Below are positions 35,693 to 43,296 of a DNA stretch of 64,000 nt, piece after piece. The translations under genes and the position numbers were made by a program. This DNA comes from Rhodospirillaceae bacterium. GTDB taxonomy: Bacteria > Pseudomonadota > Alphaproteobacteria > Rhodospirillales > Rhodospirillaceae. The notes beneath the pieces were generated by a model. The model saw nothing but the letters and a program-made list of their open reading frames with translations, searched no databases and was not told where the DNA came from. The DNA is taken from assembly GCA_002737725.1 (NCBI GenBank), contig NSIP01000011.1:1-64000 (forward strand), written 5' to 3'. Each line of letters opens with the position of its first letter. Position 1 is the first letter of the stretch.

Positions 35693-36913
35693 TTACTCCG
35701 CAGCCTTTAAGACAGATGAGCCGATGGAGGCCGGCAAGGGCCGTGGTGTTTCCATCCACCCCACCACCGGCACGATCACGAAGAAGTGGAAGAAATACCA
35801 GAAGGTGCAGATGCGGCCGATGATCAGGGGCAAGCCCTCGGCCAATTGAGATCCGCACCAGCCGAGCACGAGGCCGTTGGCAAAGAACAACCAGAAGAAC
35901 AGCTTGAACACTGGACGAAACGTGGCTGAGCGCACGCGGCTCGTGTCGAGCCAAGGCAACACAAACAAGATGAGGATCGAGCCGAACATGGCCACAACGC
36001 CCAAAAGCTTGTCAGGGATCGCACGCAAGATCGCGTAGAACGGCAAATAGTACCATTCGGGAACAATGTGCGGCGGCGTGACTAAAGGATTGGCTTCAAC
36101 ATAATTGAGCGGATGGCCTAACGAGTTGGGCAACCAGAACACAATGGCGAAGAAGACAATCAGAAACACGCCAAGCCCAAACACATCTTTGATCGTGTAA
36201 TAGGGATGGAACGGAATCTTATCAGCAGGTGCGGCCTCAATGCCCAAGGGGTTGTTCGAGCCAGGAATGTGAAGTGCCCAGATGTGCAAGACCACGAGGC
36301 CGATGATCACGAACGGCAACAGGTAGTGCAGCGCGAAGAAACGATTGAGCGTTGGGTTATCAACACCAAATCCGCCCCACAGCCAGGTGACGATCGGCTC
36401 TCCGATCAGCGGGATAGCCGAGAACATGTTGGTGATCACGGTCGCACCCCAGAAGCTCATTTGGCCCCAGGGCAATACATAACCCATGAAGGCGGTGGCC
36501 ATCATCGCCAGATAGATAATGATGCCCATCCACCACAACACTTCGCGCGGAGCCTTGTATGAGCCGTAGTACATGCCGCGGAAAATATGGATGTAGATGA
36601 CGATAAAGAAAAAGCTGGCGCCGTTGGCGTGCATGTAGCGAATCAGCCAGCCGTAATTCACGTCGCGCATAATACGTTCGACGCTATCAAACGCCATGTC
36701 TTTGTGCGGAACATAGTTCATGGCCAGCACGATGCCGGTCATGATCATCAGCACCAGGACGAACCCGGCGAGAAAGCCGAAATTCCAGAAATAGTTCAGG
36801 TTCTTCGGGGCGGGATATTTGGAGCCAACCGCGTTGTCTACGAAACTGACTAGCGGCAGACGGGCTTCATGCCACTCGAACGCTTTTTGCCAAACGCTTT
36901 TTTCCGTGCTCAT
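35693..36913 (-). CDS. petB: Cytochrome b of the bc1 complex
   Basis: 406-residue, eight-helix membrane protein carrying two haems and both quinone sites. Seen: [19 protein letters not shown] in helix [20 protein letters not shown] at the Qo site, [20 protein letters not shown] in helix D, and the [12 protein letters not shown] loop (PEWY). Length and order petA-petB-petC are standard. Confidence 0.97.
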   Translation of the reverse strand: MSTEKSVWQKAFEWHEARLPLVSFVDNAVGSKYPAPKNLNYFWNFGFLAGFVLVLMIMTGIVLAMNYVPHKDMAFDSVERIMRDVNYGWLIRYMHANGASFFFIVIYIHIFRGMYYGSYKAPREVLWWMGIIIYLAMMATAFMGYVLPWGQMSFWGATVITNMFSAIPLIGEPIVTWLWGGFGVDNPTLNRFFALHYLLPFVIIGLVVLHIWALHIPGSNNPLGIEAAPADKIPFHPYYTIKDVFGLGVFLIVFFAIVFWLPNSLGHPLNYVEANPLVTPPHIVPEWYYLPFYAILRAIPDKLLGVVAMFGSILILFVLPWLDTSRVRSATFRPVFKLFFWLFFANGLVLGWCGSQLAEGLPLIIGRICTFWYFFHFFVIVPVVGWMETPRPLPASIGSSVLKAAE

Positions 36914-36924
36914 GGACTATGCTC

Positions 36925-37491
36925 CTAACCGACGCGCACGGTTGTATCATCGAGGAATGTATATGGCGGAACCTTCAGGTTCGCCGGTGCAGGCCCTTTG
37001 CGAATGCGCCCCGCCATATCGTAATGCGAGCCGTGGCACGGGCAGAACCAACCGCCGAAATCACCGCGCTGGTCCATCGGCTTGGTGCCGAGTGGGATGC
37101 AACCTAAGTGCGTACAGACGCCTTCGAGAATCAGGTACTGCTCCTTGCCCTTTTTCACTCGCACGTCATCAGCCTGCGGATCGGTCAACTCACTCATCGG
37201 GACGGCGCGCGCAGCTTCAATTTCTTCTTTGGTGCGGAAACGCACAAACACCGGCTTGCCGCGCCAGACGATCGTGATGGCTTGACCTTCTTGCAGGGTT
37301 GCCAAACTAAATTCTGTCGTCGACAGGGCCAGCGTGTCAGCGGCGGGGTTCATGCTGTGAATCAGCGGCCACACGGCCATGCCTGCCCCGACAGCGCCAA
37401 ATGCAACGGTGGTATGGAGTAAGAAATCACGGCGGGTTTCGCCGTCTGCTCCCGAAGGTGCAGGTGAGTGGGCCGGTGCCATATTGGCCAT
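36925..37491 (-). CDS. petA: Rieske iron-sulfur protein of the bc1 complex
   Basis: 188 residues. Tat-type uncleaved anchor: ETRRDFLLHTTVAFGAVGAG near 18-37. The [2Fe-2S] ligands are CTHLGC (126-131) and CPCHGSH (150-156). First gene of the petABC operon, divergent from trmL. The PetR-like regulator at 16 kb is a candidate regulator, by analogy with Rhodobacter. Confidence 0.97.
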   Translation of the reverse strand: MANMAPAHSPAPSGADGETRRDFLLHTTVAFGAVGAGMAVWPLIHSMNPAADTLALSTTEFSLATLQEGQAITIVWRGKPVFVRFRTKEEIEAARAVPMSELTDPQADDVRVKKGKEQYLILEGVCTHLGCIPLGTKPMDQRGDFGGWFCPCHGSHYDMAGRIRKGPAPANLKVPPYTFLDDTTVRVG

Positions 37492-37782
37492 GAAAAGATC
37501 TCCTTGTACTCGTCTCGCGGCTTTTTGAACTGGCCGTGTGGCTCAGCCCAAATCTGCTTCAAAGCAAACAGCAACTGGAGTGATCCCTTCCCCCACCCAT
37601 GCTAGCGTTTGCCTCTAAAACATGAGGAACTTCAAGGAATTCCAGCGCGCGCGGGGGTATAGAATAATTCATGAGGCTTGAAAAGGCCTCGCAGAGGGCT
37701 TGTTTTTCCAATATTTCAAAGACTTGGCCAATCGAGAACAGTTCGCAGAAAACCTGAGTTTCCAGCCCGAGTTTTGCAGACC

Positions 37783-38253
37783 ATGCGTTTAGCTTTGTAC
37801 CAGCCCGATATCCCCCAAAATATGGGGGCCATTATCCGAATTGCGGCCTGTTTTCGCGTGCCCGTCGATGTGATCGAGCCTTGCGGATTCCCATTCGATG
37901 AAAGGCGCCTGCTGCGCACCGCGATGGATTACGGCGAGGCCTGCGAGCTGGTGCGCCATCAATCGTGGAGCAACTACATCACCGCTTTCCGGCAAAGCTC
38001 CAACCGGCTTGTCTTAATGACCACCGCATCAGACGTGAGCCATGCGGACTTTATATTCCAACCGACTGATACTTTGATGTTGGGTCGGGAAAGCCATGGC
38101 GTGCCCTCGGACGTTCACCAGACTGCCGACCATCGCATTCGGATTCCCATCGCCAAGGGCCTGCGGTCGCTCAATGTATCGGTCGCAGGGGCCATTGCGT
38201 TGGCCGAGGCCACTCGCCAATTCGGTGAATTCACTGGAAAAACAGAGCTTTAG
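37783..38253 (+). CDS. trmL: tRNA (cytidine/uridine-34-2'-O)-methyltransferase
   Basis: 156-residue SPOUT enzyme modifying the wobble base of tRNA-Leu. Seen: LYQPDIPQNMGAIIRIAACF, MDYGEA, MLGRESHGVPSDV and the knot region IPIAKGLRSLNVSVAGAIAL. I start at the ATG at 37783, where homologues begin; the open frame extends 35 codons further without similarity, and no strong ribosome-binding site was seen. Confidence 0.9.
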   Translation: MRLALYQPDIPQNMGAIIRIAACFRVPVDVIEPCGFPFDERRLLRTAMDYGEACELVRHQSWSNYITAFRQSSNRLVLMTTASDVSHADFIFQPTDTLMLGRESHGVPSDVHQTADHRIRIPIAKGLRSLNVSVAGAIALAEATRQFGEFTGKTEL

Positions 38254-38274
38254 CCGCATGGCTATGGCATTTTA

Positions 38275-38462
38275 GTGACAGAGAATTCATCAACTCCCCA
38301 TCATCCTGTAAGGCAGCCAGGGGTAGTTTCTCCTCATACAAAGCAAGTCGCCGTCCTGAACACGGCTTGCCGTTTGGAGGATCCCCCAAGGTCCAGCCCC
38401 CTCTGGACCCTCTCCGACATAACCAGACGGCCCCGGACCCCCTCCGGGGCCGTTTTGGTTTT
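38275..38462 (+). ncRNA. Candidate structured small RNA or 3' UTR (novel, tentative)
   Basis: The region between trmL and cca carries a series of hairpins on the plus strand: GCAAG/CTTGC with inner CCGT/ACGG (38343-38370), the perfect GGTCCAG-6-CTGGACC (38390-38409), and a strong terminator (38427-38462). No coding frame is likely. It could be a small RNA of ~150 nt or the 3' UTR of trmL. I do not recognise it as 6S, SRP, tmRNA or RNase P RNA. Confidence 0.35.
38427..38462 (+). terminator. Strong Rho-independent terminator
   Basis: ACGGCCCCGGA and TCCGGGGCCGT form a perfect 11-bp stem with a 5-nt C loop, followed by TTTGGTTTTT. It ends at the stop of the convergent cca gene. Confidence 0.9.
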
Positions 38463-39697
38463 TAAGCCTGGCGAATCGCCTGCAAGGCGCGCGCGATCAA
38501 TTCCTCTCGCGTCGCCGAGAAGCCGCCCGTAACCCAAAGTTCTTCTGCGGCTTGAAGTGCTGCGCCAATGGCAGGTCCGGGTTGATGGCCTAAACTTAAA
38601 AGATCATCACCACGAATGGGCATGGCGCGCGGCGACCAGGCTGCGGCGCGCGTAAGTATTGTCCTCCAATGTGGAGATGGCGCGCGCGCAGCGGCAACCA
38701 GACACCGATTCAAAACAATATCGCGGCCCTGCCGATATAAAGCCAAATCGAGAGCAGACAGGGCCATTGACGCATCGAGCACAGGATGATCGGCCAGAAG
38801 CGTGCGTAAAAAATCTGCGTCGTGGTTGGATAGTCGTAACCGCACAGCCAATGCGCGCGCGTCGGTGTTGCCCAGCAAAGCAGTCAAACGCCTACGCCAA
38901 TCGCGCGGCAACGGCAGCTTTTCTTCAAGAGTAATGAGGTCGTTGAGAGCTGAAAGTTGGGTCGCCTCGGGCAACACTGCAAACAACACACCACAGGCCC
39001 GCATCATCAGAATGCTCGGCAGCGGGTTTGCGGCGCTGAGCAGTTTTGAGACCTCTCGCGTCACGCGCTCAGCTGAGAGTGCTTTGAGCCCCTCTTTGTG
39101 CTGCGCACAAGCGTGCAATGTCTCGTCGTCAATGGGCATGAGACCGAAGTGAGCGTGAAACCGAAACAGTCTGAGAATGCGCAAATAGTCTTCTTGGATT
39201 CGATCAGCAGGCGTTCCAACAAATTGAATGCGCCCGGCTTTCACGTCATCTGCGCCGCCGAAGAAATCGAACAGTTCGCCTGTGGGGCGCAATGACATGG
39301 CGTTGATTGTGAAATCGCGGCGGCTGGCATCTTCACGCCAGTCGGAGGTGAATTCGACAACGGCATGTCGTCCATCGCATGATGTATCGCGACGCAGCGA
39401 TGTGATTTCGAAGTGCGCTCCGTCGATCAGCGCGGTGACGGTGCCGTGCGCAAGGCCTGTGGGAATAACCTTGATGCCAGCGCCATCCAGACGCTTGATC
39501 ACTGTATCGGGAATCTCAGGCGTTCCGATGTCGATATCGCCCATCGGCCGACCGGCTAAGGCATCACGCACACACCCGCCAACACAGCGCACGTCGACGG
39601 TGGGAAAACCCAACGCCTCAAAGATGCGCTGAAGCGGAGCATCAGCCAGCCACGCAAAGCTTGGCAGGGCTGTGACATTTAAAACAGTCGGGCTCAT
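38462..39697 (-). CDS. cca: CCA tRNA nucleotidyltransferase / poly(A) polymerase family
   Basis: 411 residues. Nucleotidyltransferase head: VRCVGGCVRDALAGRPMGDI plus DIG (residues ~37-58), then RRDFTINAMSLRPTGELFDF, the RNA-binding region EDYLRILRLFRFHAHFG and AERVTREVSKLLSA. Repairs or adds CCA to tRNA 3' ends. The alphaproteobacterial class II type often sits behind a nudix gene as here. It overlaps DUF6111 by four bases. Confidence 0.93.
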   Translation of the reverse strand: MSPTVLNVTALPSFAWLADAPLQRIFEALGFPTVDVRCVGGCVRDALAGRPMGDIDIGTPEIPDTVIKRLDGAGIKVIPTGLAHGTVTALIDGAHFEITSLRRDTSCDGRHAVVEFTSDWREDASRRDFTINAMSLRPTGELFDFFGGADDVKAGRIQFVGTPADRIQEDYLRILRLFRFHAHFGLMPIDDETLHACAQHKEGLKALSAERVTREVSKLLSAANPLPSILMMRACGVLFAVLPEATQLSALNDLITLEEKLPLPRDWRRRLTALLGNTDARALAVRLRLSNHDADFLRTLLADHPVLDASMALSALDLALYRQGRDIVLNRCLVAAARAPSPHWRTILTRAAAWSPRAMPIRGDDLLSLGHQPGPAIGAALQAAEELWVTGGFSATREELIARALQAIRQA

Positions 39698-39975
39698 TGA
39701 GGGCGCGTGTGGCCGGGCACGACTTTCCCATTTTCAAGATGGGGCGGTACATAAACGTCGCCGGGCACGCCGCCCGTGGTCAGCGCACCAACCGCTAGCA
39801 CGCCTAAACTAAGGACCGCGCCCAAAAACAGCATCAGCGGCCACGGGCCTTGTTCGAATTTGGGGGCCTCACCGCCGTGACGTTCTGCGTGCCACGCCCG
39901 ATACCAAATCCATGCCGCGTATCCGGCGATCGGCAACAAAAACGGCAGCAGATATGTAATCAAAATACGAATCAT
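39694..39975 (-). CDS. DUF6111-type small membrane protein
   Basis: 93 residues starting at ATG 39975, coupled to the nudix stop by ATGA. Two hydrophobic helices (ILITYLLPFLLPIAGYAAWI and LMLFLGAVLSLGVLAVGAL) and a C-terminal DVYVPPHLENGKVVPGH that fits DUF6111, a family found between nudix and cca genes. Function unknown. Confidence 0.78.
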   Translation of the reverse strand: MIRILITYLLPFLLPIAGYAAWIWYRAWHAERHGGEAPKFEQGPWPLMLFLGAVLSLGVLAVGALTTGGVPGDVYVPPHLENGKVVPGHTRPQ

Positions 39976-40700
39976 TGCGCCCCAACCCCAAGAGGCTGTT
40001 CGGCGTATAAAACCTCGAACAGATTTAAAATCATGCCTGCAGTCGCGCCCCAAATATATCGCTCTTCATATACCATGGCGTAATAGGCCCGGGTCAGCCC
40101 TTTATAGTCGCGCTGCTCACGGCGATGGTTGGCGGGATCCATCACAAACGCCAGTGGTACCTCAAACGTATCGGCGACCTCAACCGGATCGGGGGTCACG
40201 GCAAAGGGTGGCGTCAGGACGCCAACCACTGGCGTCACCTCATAGCCGGTGATCGTCAGATAAGGATCGAGCAACCCTAAAACATCAACCGAGTCACGGG
40301 GCAAGCCCACTTCCTCTTCGGTTTCGCGCAAAGCGCAGGCGATCATGTCAGCGTCATCGGGCTCGCGCCGCCCTCCTGGAAAAGCCACCTGGCCTGGGTG
40401 ATGCTTCAAATCACTGGTGCGCTTGGTCAGTAGCAGCGTGAACCCTTCGGGCCGCTCGATCAGGGGCACCAAAACCGCAGCAGGGGTGAGCTTGACCCGC
40501 GCGCCTGGCGTTCCGGCCCCTTGAGTGTAGGGGATTGCCGTCGTGGGCAGCGGGCCAAAGGCAGCACTGTCGTAGGGCTGGAGTTGGCCGTGCGCCAACA
40601 ACGCTATGGCTGTTGCAACATCGCCCCGCAAGCGGGGCGTGCGCGGACGCTCGAGGTGGGCCTTGATGGACAGACGTGAAAACGCCAAGGGCACCGTCAA
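39972..40700 (-). CDS. CoA pyrophosphatase-like Nudix hydrolase
   Basis: 242 residues. Nudix box GGRREPDDADMIACALRETE followed by EEVGL near residues 107-131, with the upstream LLTKRTSDLKHHPGQVAFPG (UPF0035 pattern) typical of NudL/YeaB, which cleave CoA to phosphopantetheine and 3',5'-ADP. Overlaps the DUF1285 gene by four bases. Confidence 0.9.
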   Translation of the reverse strand: MTVPLAFSRLSIKAHLERPRTPRLRGDVATAIALLAHGQLQPYDSAAFGPLPTTAIPYTQGAGTPGARVKLTPAAVLVPLIERPEGFTLLLTKRTSDLKHHPGQVAFPGGRREPDDADMIACALRETEEEVGLPRDSVDVLGLLDPYLTITGYEVTPVVGVLTPPFAVTPDPVEVADTFEVPLAFVMDPANHRREQRDYKGLTRAYYAMVYEERYIWGATAGMILNLFEVLYAEQPLGVGAQ

Positions 40701-41257
40701 ATCCGGCCCATCGGGAAAAAATGGCCGCTACTCCAAATCCCAAAAACCTGATCATCGTCGTCGGCAGGCTCGCCGATGTCGACGAGATGGTAGTAGACCG
40801 AGCGGGCAATCCGCGCCTCAAGGTTGGCGCGCACATATATATAAGGTCGCGGCTCTTGGTGGTCGGGGTCGTGCGATACGCGTAAGGAGTGCGCGGCATC
40901 CAACGTCACCACATCCTCGACATTAGTTCTGAATTTCACAATCTGATCACGCCCCGACCCTTCGACTATAGCCTCAATGGCCATAAACGGAACATCCTCA
41001 ACTTGAATGCGGCCATTCTCGACCGGTGTTGTCAACCAGTAATCCCCCACTTCATCGCGCCGCAGAACAGTGGAGAACAGCTTGACCAAGGCTAAGCGCC
41101 CAATGGGCGAGCCTTGATAGAACCACGTGCCATAGCGGTCGATGCGCATATTGAAATCACCGCAGATCGGCGGCAGCCGTTCCGGCCCACCAGCTAGCGG
41201 TGATGTAATGGGCAGTGGTGGAAATTTTGCTTCATTCACAGGGGTTTCAGGTCCCAT
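40697..41257 (-). CDS. DUF1285 family protein
   Basis: 186 residues from ATG 41257, preceded by CAAGG. Family features are CGDFNMRIDRYGTWFYQGSP and IGRLALVKLFSTVLRRDE, then DYWLTTPVENGRIQVEDVPF. Two DUF1285 domains give a sandwich fold of unknown role. First gene of DUF1285-nudix-DUF6111-cca; divergent from moxR 64 bp away. Confidence 0.87.
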   Translation of the reverse strand: MGPETPVNEAKFPPLPITSPLAGGPERLPPICGDFNMRIDRYGTWFYQGSPIGRLALVKLFSTVLRRDEVGDYWLTTPVENGRIQVEDVPFMAIEAIVEGSGRDQIVKFRTNVEDVVTLDAAHSLRVSHDPDHQEPRPYIYVRANLEARIARSVYYHLVDIGEPADDDDQVFGIWSSGHFFPMGRI

Positions 41258-41321
41258 ACTGCGGCCTTGACGCCACGTAATCCGGCCGGCCGAACCAACG
41301 AGTATTTGGAGCATCCCAAGC

Positions 41322-42350
41322 GTGAGTACAACGATAACACAAGACGCGCCGCACGCGAGCACAACCTCGGACATTGCCATTGCCGATGTTGAGCGCGTGG
41401 CAGCCCAGGTGGCGAACGCCGCACAAGCCGTCGAAGAGGTGATTTATGGCCAGCGACAGGTCGTCGAAGAATGCCTTATCACGGTGCTGGCCGGTGGTCA
41501 TGGCTTGCTCATTGGCGTGCCAGGCCTGGCCAAAACAAAACTGGTGCAAACCTTGGGGACCGTTCTGGGCCTGGACGATAAGCGCGTGCAATTTACGCCC
41601 GACCTGATGCCCGCCGATATTTTAGGATCGGAAGTGTTGGACCAAGCTGGCGATGGCCGCCGCTCGTTTCGGTTTATCCAAGGGCCTGTCTTTTGCCAAT
41701 TGCTAATGGCTGACGAAATCAACCGCGCCAGCCCGCGCACACAGTCGGCATTACTGCAAGCCATGCAAGAACACCGTGTTTCGGTGGCGGGCGCCTACCA
41801 TCTTTTGCCACAGCCTTTTCATGTGCTCGCCACCCAAAACCCGATTGAACAAGAGGGCACATATCCGCTTCCAGAAGCGCAGCTCGACCGCTTTTTAATG
41901 CAGATCGATATTGGCTACCCCGATGAGCGCGCCGAGCGTGACATTGTTTTGCGCACCACCGGCGCAGAATCGAGCGAGCCGCGCCAGGTGATGACCGCCA
42001 AAGATTTGATGGCCGCGCAAAAACTCGTGCGTCAAATTCCGGTCGGAGAAAGCGTAGTGAACGCAATTTTGCGCCTGGTGCGCGCTGGGCGGCCCGACAC
42101 CAGCCCCATCCCCGAAGTAAAGCAAAACGTGTTGTGGGGCCCCGGCCCGCGCGCCAGCCAGGCGTTGATGTTAGCCAGCCGCGCGCGTGCGTTGTTGCAG
42201 GGCCGCCTCGCGCCATCAGTCGATGATGTGCTAACGCTGGCCAAACCCGTGTTGCAGCATCGCATGGCGTTGACGTTCTCGGCGCGCGCCGATGGCCAGT
42301 CGGTGCATGACATTATTGATAAACTTTGCGCCTACGCCAACGACGTCTAA
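41322..42350 (+). CDS. MoxR family AAA+ ATPase
   Basis: 342 residues. Walker A region GVPGLAKTKLVQTLGTVLG (near 65-83), Walker B MADEINRASPRTQSALLQAM, sensor 1 ATQNPIEQEGTYPLPEAQLD and C-terminal lid. MoxR ATPases act as chaperones that mature or activate proteins, often with VWA or DUF58 partners. GTG start. Head of a four-gene operon. Confidence 0.95.
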   Translation: MSTTITQDAPHASTTSDIAIADVERVAAQVANAAQAVEEVIYGQRQVVEECLITVLAGGHGLLIGVPGLAKTKLVQTLGTVLGLDDKRVQFTPDLMPADILGSEVLDQAGDGRRSFRFIQGPVFCQLLMADEINRASPRTQSALLQAMQEHRVSVAGAYHLLPQPFHVLATQNPIEQEGTYPLPEAQLDRFLMQIDIGYPDERAERDIVLRTTGAESSEPRQVMTAKDLMAAQKLVRQIPVGESVVNAILRLVRAGRPDTSPIPEVKQNVLWGPGPRASQALMLASRARALLQGRLAPSVDDVLTLAKPVLQHRMALTFSARADGQSVHDIIDKLCAYANDV

Positions 42351-42374
42351 AAAAGTTCGGATCATCGCTTTGTC

Positions 42375-43286
42375 ATGACCAGCGCAACCGCCACCCGGCG
42401 CAGCGACCTTGAGCACCGCGCGGAATCGGCTTCCGCGCGATTGCCCGGCCTGCTCGTGGCTGCGCGCCACATCGCTGCAACCGTGGCGTTGGGTTCGCAT
42501 GGGCGACGGCGTCCGGGTATGGGCGAAAGCTTTTGGCAGTTTCGACCCTACTCTTCCGATGACGCCCCGCACGCGATTGATTGGCGGCAGTCGGCAAAAT
42601 CAGATTCTGTGTTCGTGCGCGAGCGCGAATGGATTTCGGCGCAGACGGTGACATTGTGGTGCGACCTCTCCGCCTCGATGCACTTTCGCTCGCACAAGGA
42701 TTGGCCTTTAAAGGCCGAACGCGCCGCGACCTTAAGTCTCGCGCTGGCGATTCTTCTGATTGAAGGTGGCGAAAAAATTATCCGCTTGGGCGCTGATGGA
42801 TCGCCCGTTCATGGCGCATCCGCCGGCCGCCTGGCCCTGACACATATGGCCGAACGCCTGGCTATCGACTTAGCGCATCCCGGCATAGGCGGACAGCCGT
42901 CATTCAGCTCGGCCATGGCGCGGCATGGCACGACCATTTTGATGAGCGATTTTCTGCTACCTATCGCCGACATCGCGCAAATGCTGACATCGTTTGCACA
43001 GCGCTCACAGACTTTACATCTCGTGCAAATCTTAGACCCTGCCGAAGAGACGCTGCCCTACGCGGGCCGCGTACGGTTCGAGGGGTTGGAAGACGACGGT
43101 GAATTCGTCATCGACCGGGTGGAGGAAGCGCGCACCGCCTACATCGAAAAGCTCACCACACATCGCGAAGCCTTGCGCGCGTTGTGTGTTGCACACGGCT
43201 GGTCGTTTGCTGTGCACCGCACGGACATGCCTCCACATCTGACGTTGGTGGCATTGCACCGTGCCATCGGCGAGCGAGATCGGTAA
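42375..43286 (+). CDS. DUF58 domain-containing protein
   Basis: 303 residues. GRRRPGMGESFWQFRPYSSD, IDWRQSAKSDSVFVREREW and WCDLSASM are the family's core; the last is a degenerate MIDAS-like Asp-x-Ser motif of a VWA-like fold. Soluble. Placed 24 bp behind moxR, as usual for MoxR-DUF58 pairs. Confidence 0.93.
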   Translation: MTSATATRRSDLEHRAESASARLPGLLVAARHIAATVALGSHGRRRPGMGESFWQFRPYSSDDAPHAIDWRQSAKSDSVFVREREWISAQTVTLWCDLSASMHFRSHKDWPLKAERAATLSLALAILLIEGGEKIIRLGADGSPVHGASAGRLALTHMAERLAIDLAHPGIGGQPSFSSAMARHGTTILMSDFLLPIADIAQMLTSFAQRSQTLHLVQILDPAEETLPYAGRVRFEGLEDDGEFVIDRVEEARTAYIEKLTTHREALRALCVAHGWSFAVHRTDMPPHLTLVALHRAIGERDR

Positions 43287-43296
43287 GCGCCGTCAC

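Noticed and set aside
34918-37491. petABC plus PetP/PetR-like genes as sign of a phototroph
   Set aside because: The bc1 complex and these regulators occur in non-phototrophs, and no pigment or reaction-centre gene is present.
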